Shown: positions 52,024 through 62,140, counted from the stretch's first letter. The stretch is DNA of 64,000 bases from an uncultured Pelagimonas sp. (GCF_947498515.1 NZ_CANMKO010000002.1:496001-560000); one strand, 5' to 3'. The notes: generated by a model from the sequence alone, not told the origin. A program made the numbers and translations.

Positions 52024-52200
52024 CACATCATTCCCGGTCTCTAGGAGCGTCCATACGTGCCGCCTGATTAGGCGCGCTGGCGGCTGGGGTCAACTCTGGG
52101 TCAAGGATACATGCCACTTTTGACGTGCAACCGGGCAAGCTTCTGCTAAGAATGCCTAAATGGACAGGACAATGATTGTGACCCGGGGTCGAAATTGCGA

Positions 52201-54012
52201 ATGAAGAAAAGTTTGATTGGTGGGCTGGCGGCGCTGATGCTGACAGCGGGCGTGGCGTTTGCTCAGGAAGATGCCGTCTTTATCCAGATCGAAGCGCGCA
52301 CCTCCTTGAACGGTGCCCAACAAAGCGTGAATGAATATGCCGGGTCGCTATCGGATGTGAATGGCTTCTCTCTTGGTGGTGGCTGGTATGGCGTGGCCCT
52401 CGGCCCCTATAGCCGCGATCAGGCGCAATCGGTTTTGCAAAACCTTCAGCGTCGCGGACTGATCCCTAGTGACGCCTACATCGAAGTGCCACGCGCCTAT
52501 GCACGGCAGTTCTGGCCGGTTGGGGCGCAAGTGTTGTCTGACCTCAACCCGCGCCCGTCACCAACGGTTGCCGAACCAACACCAGAGCCCGCCGCCCCAA
52601 CCGTAGAAGCGGAACCCGTCGCGCCAGTGGCCCCCACGGCACAAGCAGACGCGGCTCCTGAACCTGTCGTTGAGCCTGAGATCGTCGAGGAAACTCCGCG
52701 TCAGGCCCGCGCCAGCGAAGCCAAACTGACACGAGACGAGCGCAAAGACCTTCAGATCGCGATGAAATGGGCCGGCGTCTATTCCGCAGCCATTGATGGG
52801 GCCTATGGCCGGGGAACCCGCCGCGCCATGGGCGACTGGCAGGTTCAGAACGGTTATGAAAAAACCGGTATTCTGACCACGTTGCAGCGCGCCGAATTGC
52901 TCCGTCAATATAACGCCATTCTCGACGGCATGGGCATGGCCGAATTTAACGACCCGCGCGCGGGTATTTCTATGCAGCTCCCCTTGGGGGCCGTCGCCTT
53001 TGATCGCTACGAAGCGCCCTTTGCGCTTTTGGACGGCACTGGTGTTGTTGAGGGCGCGCAGGTTTTGCTGATTAGCCAACCGGGGGATCGCAAAACCATG
53101 AATGGTCTCTATGAGATCATGCAAACGCTTGAAATCGTGCCGCTGGATGGCACCCGCAAGCGGGACAAAAACGGCTTTTTGCTAACGGGTGAAAACGCCC
53201 GGATCACCAGTCACACCGAAGTTGGCCTTAGAAATGGTGAGATCAAAGGCTTTACGCTGATCTGGCCAACCGGTGACGAAGAACGTCGCGCCCGTGTGCT
53301 TGGCCTTATGCAAGACAGCTGGGAACGCACCGCAGGCGTGTTGGATCCGGCCGCCGTCACCGATGCCGGTCAGGCGGTTGATCTCGTTTCAGGCCTCAAG
53401 GTGCGTACACCGCGCGAAAACGCTTCGGGCTTTTTCGTCGACAATCGTGGCAGTGTTTTGACCAGTGCGGCGACCGTGGCGGGATGTTCGCGTGTCACCT
53501 TGGATGGCGTGTTTGACGCCAAGGTTATCGCCAGCGATGACACATTGGGTGTGGCGGTTCTACGCCCGGCCCAAAGCTTGGCCCCACGCCGCGTGGCCTC
53601 ATTCCGAACAGACACCCCACGCTTGCAATCGGAAATCGCCGTTGCGGGCTATAGTTTTGGTGGTCGCCTAAGCGCCCCGACGCTAACCTTTGGCACCTTG
53701 GAAGACCTGCAAGGCTTAGCAGGAGAAGATGAGCTCGTTCGTCTGGCGTTGGCCGCTTTGCCCGGTGACGCCGGTGGGCCGGTCTTTGACTCCGGAGGGC
53801 TTGTTGTTGGCATCATGCAAACCAAGGGTGATACCGGCAATCGCCGCCTTCCCGAAGACGTCAGCTTTGCCGCCAAGACTAGCGAATTACTGACCTTCCT
53901 CAACAGCAGCGGCGTGCGTGCCGTGTCCAATAGGGGAGCCAGCATTATGGCCCCCGAGGATTTGACCGCGCTGGCCGCAGATACAACTGTATTGGTGAGC
54001 TGTTGGGAGTGA
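52201..54012 (+). CDS. Envelope protein with SPOR-like, peptidoglycan-binding and inactive trypsin-like domains
   Basis: The protein is 603 residues from the ATG at 52201. It has a signal peptide (cleavage near AFA, residue 22), a SPOR-like region (about 28-100: VFIQIEARTSLNGAQQSVNE), a Pro/Ala linker, a peptidoglycan-binding domain (about 180-240: WAGVYSAAIDGAYGRGTRRAM) and a C-terminal trypsin-like domain (about 400-590). The Ser site reads PGDAGGPVF, with Ala524 where Ser should be. The His site reads LTSAATV, with Ala424 where His should be. It is therefore a pseudoprotease that probably acts as a scaffold in the periplasm. Confidence 0.85.
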   Translation: MKKSLIGGLAALMLTAGVAFAQEDAVFIQIEARTSLNGAQQSVNEYAGSLSDVNGFSLGGGWYGVALGPYSRDQAQSVLQNLQRRGLIPSDAYIEVPRAYARQFWPVGAQVLSDLNPRPSPTVAEPTPEPAAPTVEAEPVAPVAPTAQADAAPEPVVEPEIVEETPRQARASEAKLTRDERKDLQIAMKWAGVYSAAIDGAYGRGTRRAMGDWQVQNGYEKTGILTTLQRAELLRQYNAILDGMGMAEFNDPRAGISMQLPLGAVAFDRYEAPFALLDGTGVVEGAQVLLISQPGDRKTMNGLYEIMQTLEIVPLDGTRKRDKNGFLLTGENARITSHTEVGLRNGEIKGFTLIWPTGDEERRARVLGLMQDSWERTAGVLDPAAVTDAGQAVDLVSGLKVRTPRENASGFFVDNRGSVLTSAATVAGCSRVTLDGVFDAKVIASDDTLGVAVLRPAQSLAPRRVASFRTDTPRLQSEIAVAGYSFGGRLSAPTLTFGTLEDLQGLAGEDELVRLALAALPGDAGGPVFDSGGLVVGIMQTKGDTGNRRLPEDVSFAAKTSELLTFLNSSGVRAVSNRGASIMAPEDLTALAADTTVLVSCWE

Positions 54013-54023
54013 CCCGCGAAACA

Positions 54024-54060
54024 AAAGAACGGGCGGCTTAAAACAAGCCGCCCGTTCTTT
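54024..54060 (+). terminator. Strong intrinsic terminator
   Basis: A perfect 16-bp stem (AAAGAACGGGCGGCTT with its complement) and a 5-base loop follow the previous gene by 12 bases, with TTTG after. The A-rich left arm also suits a terminator on the opposite strand. Confidence 0.93.
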
Positions 54061-54194
54061 GTTTGTTAGGCATAATTACGGTATGAGACGTCAAATGCCG
54101 ACCGCGTCGCCCCCTGCGACGTTAACGTTTCGCTAAACCCGCTTGCCAGAGCGCACAGCCTCCTTATGCTGCCCGGCAAGAAAAAGGTGCCGCA

Positions 54195-56744
54195 GTGCAG
54201 AAACCAGACGACCAAAACTCCGATGTGACCCTAATCACCGCTAACGCGCCCATGGCGACGCCGACACACGGAGGGCGTGCCAAATGCCTTCAGCGACTGG
54301 TGCGACTTGATTTGCCGGTGCCACGCACCGTGTCCTTGTCGTTCAACATGGTGCATAAAATCGCTGGTGGTGACATGCCGGATATGCAGGCCCTGGTGAA
54401 AACCTTTGGGGACGGCGCGTTGCTTTGCGTGCGACCTTCTTCCGAAGACCCCGATTGGGGCGGACCCGGCGCGATTTTGAACATCGGCATGAATGACGCC
54501 CGCATGGCCGACCTGTCCGAGAGCCTTGGTGCAAACGCCGCCGCAGAGCTCTATTTCCGGTTTGTCCAAAGCTTTGCGATCCACGTAGCCCGGCTTGACC
54601 CCGACATGTTCGAAGAGATCGAAGCCACGGGGGCGGATGGCTTATGTGAAGCCCTGCGCGCCTATGAGGATGAGGCCGAAGAGCCCTTCCCTCAAAATCC
54701 AGCGGTACAGCTTTCTGAGGTGTTGCGGTCGATGGCCCGCGCATGGGAAGGCACAACCGCGCGATTGCTCAGACAAGCCAAGGGCGCGCCGCTTGATGCG
54801 GGCTTGGGCCTTGTTGTGCAAGAGATGGCATTGGGCCTTGGTCAGGGGGAATGCGGATCGGGCGTGTTGCAGTTGGCCAATTCCGAAACCGGATTGCCAC
54901 AGGTCACGGGCCGTTATCTGAGCCAAAGCCAAGGGCGCGAAGCGCTGCAACTGGAAAGCGAAAGCCTGTACCTCGTCCGCGACCCGCGTGGCCCCTCTCT
55001 TGAGGAAGCAGAACCCGAGATTTTCGCGCGTCTGCAAGAGCACGCAGACCTGATGCGCGACAAGCTGCGCGAAGAAATGCAGATCGAATTTACGCTTGTC
55101 GGCGGTGAGGTGCATATTCTCGATGGTGTGCGTGTTCAACGTTCCCCACGGGCGGCGGTCCGCATTGCGGTCCGCTTGGCCGAAGACGGGATTATCCCGC
55201 GCCAAGAAGCGGTGATGCGTATCGAGCCACGCGCCATTTCGGAATTGCTGCACCGTCAGATCGCCCCGGATGCGCCACGTGATGTGATCGGGGCCGGTAT
55301 CGCCGCCTCTCCCGGTGCGGCCACCGGTCGGATCGTCTTTTCCGCCGCCGAGGCGCAGGCAAGCCATGCACGCAACGAGCCTTGCATTCTGGTACGCCGC
55401 GAAACATCCCCCGAAGATATTCGTGGTATGCATGCAGCGGCCGGCGTTTTGACCGAACGGGGCGGTATGACAAGCCACGCCGCCGTTATTGGGCGCGGCC
55501 TTGGCACCCCTTGTGTGGTTGGCGCGGCGCGCATGAAGCTCAACCAAAAGCGCAAAACCATCACCGGGGCAAATGGCAAAGTGTTTCGCGAAGGCGATAC
55601 CATCACCCTTGATGGCACCAATGGTCAAATCCTTGCCGGGGCACCGGCAACGGTTGAGGCCACATTGGACGACGCGTTTCAGACATTGATGACATGGGCC
55701 GATGCCGAACGTGACATTTCCATTCGCGCCAATGCCGATACGCCAGCCGATGCCGCCACCGCCCGCAATTTTGCGGCCCAGGGCATTGGGCTGTGCCGGA
55801 CCGAGCACATGTTCTTTGAGGCGGATCGCATCACGCCCATGCGCGAGATGATCTTTGCCGACACGCCCGAAGACCGACAAGCGGCTTTGGCGATTTTGTT
55901 GCCGATGCAGCGCGCTGACTTTTCAGAGCTCTTCCGGATCATGGAAGGTTTGCCGGTTGTCATCCGCCTCTTTGATCCGCCCTTGCACGAGTTCCTGCCG
56001 TCAGATCGGGCCGGATTGCGGGATTTGGCCGAAGCGCTCGATCTACCTGTGTCCGATGTGACACGGCGCGTAGAAGCTTTGGGGGAATACAACCCAATGT
56101 TGGGTTTGCGCGGTGTGCGCTTGGGAATCACTTTGCCCGAGATTTATGACATGCAAGCGCGGGCAATTTTCGAAGCAACGCTGGATACATCCGCCGTTGG
56201 CGAACCAGTCGTTCCAGAAATTATGTTGCCGCTGGTGTCCGCAAAACGTGAAGTTGAACTTGTTCGTTCGCGGATTGACGCGGTCGCCGCATCGGTTCGT
56301 GCCGAGCGTGGTGAAGACTTCACCTATCACCTTGGCGTGATGGTGGAAACGCCGCGTGCCTGTTTGCGTGCCGGCGACATCGTTCCGCACTCCCACTTTT
56401 TATCATTCGGAACCAACGACTTGACCCAGATGACCTATGGATTGTCCCGCGATGACGCCGGGCGGTTCATGTCAGATTATGTGCAACAAGGTGTCTTTGC
56501 CGAAGACCCGTTCCATGTTCTTGACATCGAAGGCGTCGGCGAATTATTGGCCATTGGGGCGGAACGCGCGCGCATGGTTCAAAAGGATGTGACCCTATCG
56601 ATCTGTGGTGAACACGGCGGCAACCCCGCCTCTATTGCCTTTTGCCGCGCCGTCGGTATGGACTATGTCAGTTGCTCGCCTTTCCGCGTTCCCGTCGCCC
56701 GGCTGGCAGCAGCACAATTAGCGATCACCGACAAAATCAGCTGA
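54195..56744 (+). CDS. PPDK-like protein with intact PEP-utilising half and diverged ATP-grasp half
   Basis: The 849-residue protein resembles pyruvate phosphate dikinase (about 880). The swivelling His domain is intact: TERGGMTSHAAVIGRGLG and TPCVVGAARMKL. So is the C-terminal TIM-barrel: IGLCRTEHMFFEADRITPMR, FGTNDLTQMTYGLSRDDAGR, FSICGEHGGNPAS-like sequence, CSPFRVPVARLAAAQ. In the N-terminal half the nucleotide-binding residues are changed: VRPSSEDPDWGGPGAILNIG replaces the PPDK segment with conserved Arg and Gly, and EFTLVGGEVHILDGVRVQRS replaces the usual QTRxGKR end. It might use another donor or be regulatory. The gene stands alone. Confidence 0.85.
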   Translation: MQKPDDQNSDVTLITANAPMATPTHGGRAKCLQRLVRLDLPVPRTVSLSFNMVHKIAGGDMPDMQALVKTFGDGALLCVRPSSEDPDWGGPGAILNIGMNDARMADLSESLGANAAAELYFRFVQSFAIHVARLDPDMFEEIEATGADGLCEALRAYEDEAEEPFPQNPAVQLSEVLRSMARAWEGTTARLLRQAKGAPLDAGLGLVVQEMALGLGQGECGSGVLQLANSETGLPQVTGRYLSQSQGREALQLESESLYLVRDPRGPSLEEAEPEIFARLQEHADLMRDKLREEMQIEFTLVGGEVHILDGVRVQRSPRAAVRIAVRLAEDGIIPRQEAVMRIEPRAISELLHRQIAPDAPRDVIGAGIAASPGAATGRIVFSAAEAQASHARNEPCILVRRETSPEDIRGMHAAAGVLTERGGMTSHAAVIGRGLGTPCVVGAARMKLNQKRKTITGANGKVFREGDTITLDGTNGQILAGAPATVEATLDDAFQTLMTWADAERDISIRANADTPADAATARNFAAQGIGLCRTEHMFFEADRITPMREMIFADTPEDRQAALAILLPMQRADFSELFRIMEGLPVVIRLFDPPLHEFLPSDRAGLRDLAEALDLPVSDVTRRVEALGEYNPMLGLRGVRLGITLPEIYDMQARAIFEATLDTSAVGEPVVPEIMLPLVSAKREVELVRSRIDAVAASVRAERGEDFTYHLGVMVETPRACLRAGDIVPHSHFLSFGTNDLTQMTYGLSRDDAGRFMSDYVQQGVFAEDPFHVLDIEGVGELLAIGAERARMVQKDVTLSICGEHGGNPASIAFCRAVGMDYVSCSPFRVPVARLAAAQLAITDKIS

Positions 56745-56867
56745 TTTTTTAGGCAAGCACCCCTAAATCTGGCCGGGTTTACGCAATTTGCGTAATTTTG
56801 TATGTAAGCCGGGTTTGCGAGGGGGTGAGTCCCTTGCCAGGGAAGTTAACCAGAGTTGAGACAGTCG

Positions 56868-57512
56868 ATGATCAGATGCTTGAGCCTTGTTGCTGCCATT
56901 GTTGGGGCCAGCGTTTTCGCCAGCCAACCTGCCTTTGCCGATAGCACCCATGGCAAAGCCAAACGCCTGATGTCGATGGAGCAGCGCGCGCTTAATAACG
57001 CCAATGCCGCCCACCTAACCAAACTCGTCACGGTTATCCCCCAAGCGACCCCGGCGTCTTTACCCGGTGGGTCAAATGTGCGGTACAACAAGATTTGGCT
57101 GGCATCGCAACCACGTGCCAACGGTGGTAGCGAATGGCGCTGTCTTTCCGAAGCTTTGTATTTTGAGGCCCGCGGTGAAACGGTCAAAGGGCAATTTGCC
57201 GTTGCCGAAGTGATCCTCAACCGCGTTGAAAGCAAGAAGTTTCCAAACTCGGTCTGCAGTGTGATCAATCAAGGGACCGGGCGCAAATACGCCTGTCAGT
57301 TCACCTATACCTGTGATGGCCGCCCCGAAAACATTCACGAACCCGCCTCATGGGAACGTGTTGGCAAAGTGGCTAAGGCTATGTTGGACGGTGCCCCGCG
57401 CCAGTTGACCAAAGGTGCCACCTACTACCACACCACCGCCGTGAGCCCGAATTGGTCACGTAAATTCGACCGCACTGCGAAAATTGGCGTTCACCTCTTC
57501 TACAAACCCTAA
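56868..57512 (+). CDS. Cell wall hydrolase, SleB type
   Basis: The protein is 214 residues from the ATG at 56868. A signal peptide (IRCLSLVAAIVGASVFASQP) leads to a SleB/hydrolase_2 domain: WRCLSEALYFEARGETVKGQ, FAVAEVILNRVESKKFPNSV, CSVINQGTGRKYACQFTYTC and DGRP. The first Glu (EALYFEARGE) is the likely catalytic residue of this amidase/transglycosylase fold. It would cut peptidoglycan in the periplasm. The ATG follows a weak ribosome binding site; a TTG 12 bases earlier is possible. Confidence 0.93.
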   Translation: MIRCLSLVAAIVGASVFASQPAFADSTHGKAKRLMSMEQRALNNANAAHLTKLVTVIPQATPASLPGGSNVRYNKIWLASQPRANGGSEWRCLSEALYFEARGETVKGQFAVAEVILNRVESKKFPNSVCSVINQGTGRKYACQFTYTCDGRPENIHEPASWERVGKVAKAMLDGAPRQLTKGATYYHTTAVSPNWSRKFDRTAKIGVHLFYKP

Positions 57513-57612
57513 CTGTGTCGCTGTCGCTGCTTTGGCTGCCGCCTCTGCTGGTTTCCTTTGCCGGGCGTTGCGCGTATACCGCGCGAACCTGACGCCTTTG
57601 GAGCCGTGAACG

Positions 57613-58551
57613 ATGGCCAGTGAAACCCGCCTTGCCTTTGCCCACCCGTCTGAACGGGCCATTGCCACCGCCGGAGAAGAACCGCGCGACCGCATTAGCC
57701 TGCGTGACCATGTGGTCGACGTTGAAATTGGGGCCTTTCAAGACGAACGTGGCACAACCCAACGGGTGCGCTTTAATGTTGTCGTCGAAGTTCTTCCCTT
57801 CAAAGGGCATATCGACGACGATGTTGATCGCATCTTGTCCTACGACCGCGTCACCGAAGCGATTGCACATGAATTGGAAGCTGAACGGCTGAACCTTCTG
57901 GAAACGCTGGCGGAACGCATTGCTGAGCGAATTTTGTTTGAACCACAAGCGCTTCGCACCTTTGTCCGGATCGAAAAGATTGACCGTGGGCCCGGTGCGC
58001 TAGGGGTTGAAATCGTGCGGTCCAAACGCGACGTAGCAGACCATTTAGAAAGTCTGGCGGATGAAGTTGCCCAAGAACAGCCCCACCCGCGGGTTGTTTA
58101 TCTCTCAAATGCCGCGATCCAAGATCCGCGTCTGCCGCAATGGATTGATGTTTTGGCAAAGCGCAAAGCGCCTTTAATCCTCTGTGTCGGATTGCCTGAA
58201 AACGCGCGGCCTCAATCCGGGCATGTGATGACCCAACGCCGGATCGACCTATTGGCGATTGAACAAAATGGGTGGTGTCTCGCCGCGCGTGATTTGCGTT
58301 GCAAAGTTGTTGCAACCCGGACCGAACTTGATTGGGCCATGAAGAACGATCAAATCTGTGTTTGGGCCCCGTCCAAAGTGGTTTTAGATTCCGTTCAAGG
58401 CCCTGAAATTCAACCAAAAGATGCCGTTGCCTTATCTGCATGGTTTGCCGGGGAGATCGATGCCTGTGAGATGGTTGTCATCGGCGAAGCTTTGCCCGAA
58501 GCGGCACCTGTCGCCATCCGCACCCTTGCCCCGGGCGACAGCTTGTTCTAG
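57613..58551 (+). CDS. folB: Dihydroneopterin aldolase FolB with C-terminal extension
   Basis: The 312-residue protein is about twice the usual FolB length. The FolB domain (about 25-140) has ISLRDHVVDVEIGAFQDERG, TQRVRFNVVVEVLPF and LETLAERIAERILFEP, and catalyses the aldol step of folate synthesis. The extension (about 165-312) reads PRVVYLSNAAIQDPRLPQWI, PLILCVGLPENARPQSGHVM, then VATRTELDWAMKNDQICVWA and resembles no familiar domain. It is the first gene of folB-folP-glmM. The extension may serve a second step or structural role. Confidence 0.9.
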   Translation: MASETRLAFAHPSERAIATAGEEPRDRISLRDHVVDVEIGAFQDERGTTQRVRFNVVVEVLPFKGHIDDDVDRILSYDRVTEAIAHELEAERLNLLETLAERIAERILFEPQALRTFVRIEKIDRGPGALGVEIVRSKRDVADHLESLADEVAQEQPHPRVVYLSNAAIQDPRLPQWIDVLAKRKAPLILCVGLPENARPQSGHVMTQRRIDLLAIEQNGWCLAARDLRCKVVATRTELDWAMKNDQICVWAPSKVVLDSVQGPEIQPKDAVALSAWFAGEIDACEMVVIGEALPEAAPVAIRTLAPGDSLF

Positions 58552-58602
58552 CGACTAGGCAAGGGACTTGCTAAGCTGGCAAGGATCAGTGACGGAAGTA
58601 GA

Positions 58603-59625
58603 ATGAACGAGTATTACCGACCACTTGTCCGTTTTGACATCCCGCGTCCGTCCAATGCATTGGCGGTCGCCGGGGGATCGGGATGGTTCACCCACGCGGT
58701 TTTGCACCGACGAGACGATGACAGCCAAACCATCATTCATATTGATGACGTACCCGCCGAATGGCTTGCCAATATCAGCGCCCCACGGTCCAGTATCGCC
58801 GGGATAAGCATGGATCAACCGCGCTTGATGGGGATTTTGAACGTCACCCCAGATAGCTTTTCCGACGGTGGGCTTCATACCTCTCCGGCACGCGCTTTGC
58901 AGCGGGCCTCGCAAATGGTTGCGGACGGGGCGGACCTTTTTGACATTGGTGGCGAAAGCACCCGCCCCGGCGCGGAAGCCGTTCCCGCCGAAGCCGAGAT
59001 TGCCCGGATTGAACCGGTCATTCGCGCCGTTCGCCATGAACACCCATTGCCGATTTCCGTTGATACCCGCAAATCAAGCGTTGCCGAAGCCGCCGTTCAT
59101 GCCGGGGCCAGTATCATCAATGATGTGTCCGGGTTTACCTATGACCGGATGCTAGGGCGCTATTGCGCCGATCAGAACCTGCCGGTTTGTATCATGCATG
59201 CCCAAGGTGAACCGCATGCCATGCAGATTGACCCTAGCTATGACTGCGTCCTTTTGGACGTGTTTGATTTTCTAAACGCCCAGATTTCTATGCTGGCCGA
59301 ACTTGGGATTTCTCGCGATCAAATCATCGTTGATCCGGGCATTGGTTTTGGCAAAAGCCTTCAGCACAACCTTGCTTTGATCAATGGCATCTCTTTGTTT
59401 CATGCATTGGGTTGCCCGATCTTGCTTGGGGCGTCACGCAAAGGCTTCATTCGCAAGATCACTGGGGTTGTTCCAGCCTCCGCACGTATGCCCGGGTCCG
59501 TAGCCACGGCACTATTCGCTCTGAACCAAGGGGTCCAGATCCTCCGCGTCCACGACGTCGCTGAAACGGCACAAGCTGTTGATGTCTGGAAAGCCATTTG
59601 GAAGGGAGAACACTTTGACACGTAA
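58603..59625 (+). CDS. folP: Dihydropteroate synthase
   Basis: The 340-residue enzyme joins p-aminobenzoate to the pterin. It shows [16 protein letters not shown] and [17 protein letters not shown], then [15 protein letters not shown]-like sequence ([15 protein letters not shown]) and [15 protein letters not shown], all canonical DHPS motifs. An N-terminal extension of about 70 residues before MGILN is longer than the Escherichia coli form and typical of this order. It overlaps glmM by 11 bases. Confidence 0.96.
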   Translation: MNEYYRPLVRFDIPRPSNALAVAGGSGWFTHAVLHRRDDDSQTIIHIDDVPAEWLANISAPRSSIAGISMDQPRLMGILNVTPDSFSDGGLHTSPARALQRASQMVADGADLFDIGGESTRPGAEAVPAEAEIARIEPVIRAVRHEHPLPISVDTRKSSVAEAAVHAGASIINDVSGFTYDRMLGRYCADQNLPVCIMHAQGEPHAMQIDPSYDCVLLDVFDFLNAQISMLAELGISRDQIIVDPGIGFGKSLQHNLALINGISLFHALGCPILLGASRKGFIRKITGVVPASARMPGSVATALFALNQGVQILRVHDVAETAQAVDVWKAIWKGEHFDT

Positions 59626-60958
59626 GCTATTTGGTACCGATGGGGTGCGCGGCACTGCGAACAACTATCCCATGACCGCCGAAATGGCCTTGATGCTTGG
59701 GGCGGCTGTTGGGCGATACTTTCGCAACGAACGCGGTGGTGTGCACCGGGTTGTGATTGGCAAAGACACGCGCCTATCGGGCTATATGTTCGAAAACGCA
59801 TTGACCGCTGGGCTGACATCGACGGGCATGAATGTCCTGCTTCTTGGCCCGGTTCCGACGCCTGCCGTTGGCCTTTTAACCCCCTCTATGCGGGCCGATT
59901 TGGGCATTATGATTTCGGCAAGCCACAACCCTGCGGTTGACAATGGTATCAAGTTTTTTGGGCCAGATGGATTCAAGCTCTCCGATACGGTTGAAGGCGA
60001 AATCGAAGCCTTGGTGACAGAGGGCGTGCGCCCTGCCCATCCCGAAAACATCGGTCGGGCCCGGCGGATTGATGACGGGCGATCGCGTTACCAAGAGCGG
60101 GTCAAAAGCACCCTGCCCTCGGGTCTTCGCCTAGACGGGATCAAGGTTGTGGTTGATTGCGCCAATGGCGCCGCCTATCGCACCGCACCGGAGATCCTCT
60201 GGGAGCTTGGCGCGACAGTGATCCCCTTGGGGGTCGAACCAAACGGCTTGAACATCAACGAAGGTTGCGGCTCTACCAAACCGCAAAAAGCGGCGGCGGC
60301 GGTGATCGAAAACGGCGCGGATGTCGGCATTTGCCTGGATGGCGACGCGGACCGGATCATCCTGATTGATGAAAAGGGCCAAATCGCAGACGGTGATCAA
60401 ATCATGGCCCTGATGGCCGCACGTTGGGCCGCCGAAGAACGTTTGTCTGGCGGGGCTTTGGTGGCCACGGTCATGTCGAACCTTGGGCTTGAACGCTTCC
60501 TTGAAGCCAAAGGTTTGCGTTTGGAACGCACGCAAGTTGGCGACCGCTATGTTGTTGAAGCCATGCGTAAAAACGGCTGGAACCTTGGCGGTGAACAATC
60601 CGGCCATATCGTCATGACCGACTATGCCACGACGGGCGACGGGTTGATGGCAGGAATGCAATTCCTTGCGGAAATGGTGCGTAGTGGGCGTCCGGCTTCT
60701 GAGCTCACCCGCAATTTTGATCCGGTTCCACAGCTCTTGAAAAATGTGCGTTTCGGTGAAGGGCAAGCGCCTTTGGATGTCACATCGGTTCAAACCGCTA
60801 TTTCCGAGGCCGAAGGCCTGCTTGCAGGGAAAGGCCGCCTGTTGATCCGCAAATCAGGAACAGAACCCCTAATCCGTGTTATGGCCGAATGCGAAGACCC
60901 CGGTCTTTTGGAGCAGGTCGTTGACGGGATTGTCGCCGAAGTAAAAGCGGTCGCGTAA
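59615..60958 (+). CDS. glmM: Phosphoglucosamine mutase
   Basis: The 447-residue enzyme makes glucosamine-1-phosphate for peptidoglycan and lipid A. The start is a TTG at 59615, behind GGGAG (59603-59607). It begins [20 protein letters not shown], has the phosphoserine loop [18 protein letters not shown] and the Mg site [15 protein letters not shown], and ends [19 protein letters not shown]. It overlaps folP by 11 bases, so translation is coupled. The TTG start is chosen by spacing to the ribosome binding site. Confidence 0.96.
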   Translation: MTRKLFGTDGVRGTANNYPMTAEMALMLGAAVGRYFRNERGGVHRVVIGKDTRLSGYMFENALTAGLTSTGMNVLLLGPVPTPAVGLLTPSMRADLGIMISASHNPAVDNGIKFFGPDGFKLSDTVEGEIEALVTEGVRPAHPENIGRARRIDDGRSRYQERVKSTLPSGLRLDGIKVVVDCANGAAYRTAPEILWELGATVIPLGVEPNGLNINEGCGSTKPQKAAAAVIENGADVGICLDGDADRIILIDEKGQIADGDQIMALMAARWAAEERLSGGALVATVMSNLGLERFLEAKGLRLERTQVGDRYVVEAMRKNGWNLGGEQSGHIVMTDYATTGDGLMAGMQFLAEMVRSGRPASELTRNFDPVPQLLKNVRFGEGQAPLDVTSVQTAISEAEGLLAGKGRLLIRKSGTEPLIRVMAECEDPGLLEQVVDGIVAEVKAVA

Positions 60959-60971
60959 GGTAAGCATGACC

Positions 60972-60991
60972 AAATTCCGTGCACGGAATTT
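60972..60991. repeat. Type B palindromic repeat AAATTCCGTGCACGGAATTT
   Basis: Identical to the copy at 29144-29163, 14 bases after the glmM stop and in intergenic DNA. Followed by GCTGCGC, similar to GCGGCGC after the other copy. Confidence 0.85.
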
Positions 60992-61005
60992 GCTGCGCTC
61001 CCTAG

Positions 61006-61518
61006 CTAGGCCCGTCTCCGGAACACTCCGGTGACGGAATTCCAGAGGGCTTGCATCAGTGCAAACAAAGCGCTCATTCCGAGCCAACCACCCAAAAATC
61101 CGGTTCCCGCGAACACCGCGCCTTCAAAGGTGACCGGAATTGCAGGTTTGAAATCTTCGTAGGCGCGCGCCGCAACCCCTTGATCGGCCATATGCGCCCC
61201 CAAACGTGCGCGCATAAACGGCCCCGCCCCTTGCAACGAGGTCAACGCTGTCGACAGGGCTTGATACCGATTGACATGTGCTTGCATATTGCCGGCTTGG
61301 GTTTTGCTTAGGTCCCCTTCCTCAGACAGCGCCTGAATGTAGTCCGGCAATTCAAGCCCAGCCGATTGTGCATCGCGGTCATATTGATCGGTAATTATCC
61401 TCAACTCATCCACAGCCCCGCCCAAGCGCTGCATATATTGTTGAGAAAACTCCGGAAATTGCGACAATCCCGCCGCCCCCGTCAACCCTCCGGCCAAGGC
61501 CAGGCTTCGCAAAATCAT
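61006..61518 (-). CDS. DUF2937 family protein
   Basis: The protein is 170 residues from the ATG at 61518 (MILRSLALAGGLTGAAGLSQ), with an N-terminal hydrophobic segment and a C-terminal membrane segment (TGFLGGWLGMSALFALMQAL). The middle is helical: FSQQYMQRLGGAVDELRIIT and LSKTQAGNMQAHVNRYQALS, then PFMRARLGAHMADQGVAARA. This matches DUF2937. The function is unknown. The frame extends to 61581 but the ATG gives the expected protein start. Confidence 0.85.
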   Translation of the reverse strand: MILRSLALAGGLTGAAGLSQFPEFSQQYMQRLGGAVDELRIITDQYDRDAQSAGLELPDYIQALSEEGDLSKTQAGNMQAHVNRYQALSTALTSLQGAGPFMRARLGAHMADQGVAARAYEDFKPAIPVTFEGAVFAGTGFLGGWLGMSALFALMQALWNSVTGVFRRRA

Positions 61519-61528
61519 ACCAGCCCCT

Positions 61529-61996
61529 CTAGCACGGACCAAAACCCAAGGATTTCGCCAGCAGCCCAACCAGCGGGTCATAAGCCGCGCGGCTGTCTTC
61601 GGGATAAATAAACTCCAACGAGGCGCGGGCCTCTTCTCCTTCGCATGTCATGCCATTTTCGACCCTTAGGTAGAAAATCGACTGTCCAAAGTATCCGGAC
61701 AAAACATACCATCCATTTCCACGTGCATCGTATGTCACAACGCCGCCAATCTCTTGATAATAATCACGCATTCCAGATTCATCACCTGTAATGTTCTCAA
61801 TCCGCCAACCGCCCCAGACGCGAATTTCGGCCCCGTTCCTATCAACAAATCGCCGCCCATCGTCATTGCCGGGCGGCGGTTGAATGGCAAACCCCTGCGG
61901 AACCTGAGCAGAGACACCATATTTGCCGAAATTCCCTGCATTGGCCAATGTCGCAACGCCCATGAGGACCATCATCGCCATCATCAAAGCACGCAT
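61529..61996 (-). CDS. Secreted protein of unknown function
   Basis: The protein is 155 residues from the ATG at 61996, with a signal peptide (MRALMMAMMVLMGVATLANA). The mature part contains FAIQPPPGNDDGRRFVDRNG, VWGGWRIENITGDESGMRDY and NGMTCEGEEARASLEFIYPE, with one Cys early and one at the very end (GFGPC) that could form a disulfide. Not recognised. It precedes the DUF2937 gene by 10 bases, so the two are probably co-transcribed. Confidence 0.7.
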   Translation of the reverse strand: MRALMMAMMVLMGVATLANAGNFGKYGVSAQVPQGFAIQPPPGNDDGRRFVDRNGAEIRVWGGWRIENITGDESGMRDYYQEIGGVVTYDARGNGWYVLSGYFGQSIFYLRVENGMTCEGEEARASLEFIYPEDSRAAYDPLVGLLAKSLGFGPC

Positions 61997-62080
61997 CTTC
62001 TTTGCCTCCGTTTTGGAGAGATCATGCCCGAGCCGGAAACAAGATGCAATTTTGCCGAGGTCGAAAACCAGCAATCAACA

Positions 62081-62112
62081 AAAAACCGCCGCCCCAACTT
62101 TGGGACGGCGGC
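62081..62112 (-). terminator. Intrinsic terminator for proS
   Basis: On the minus strand AGCCGCCGTCCC pairs with GGGGCGGCGG and is followed by TTTTTTG, 29 bases past the proS stop. Confidence 0.9.
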
Positions 62113-62140
62113 TGTTCTCAGTATTTAAGGAAACAGGGGG

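Noticed and set aside
54642-55880. 412-codon minus-strand frame over the PPDK-like gene
   Set aside because: Antisense shadow; no domain.
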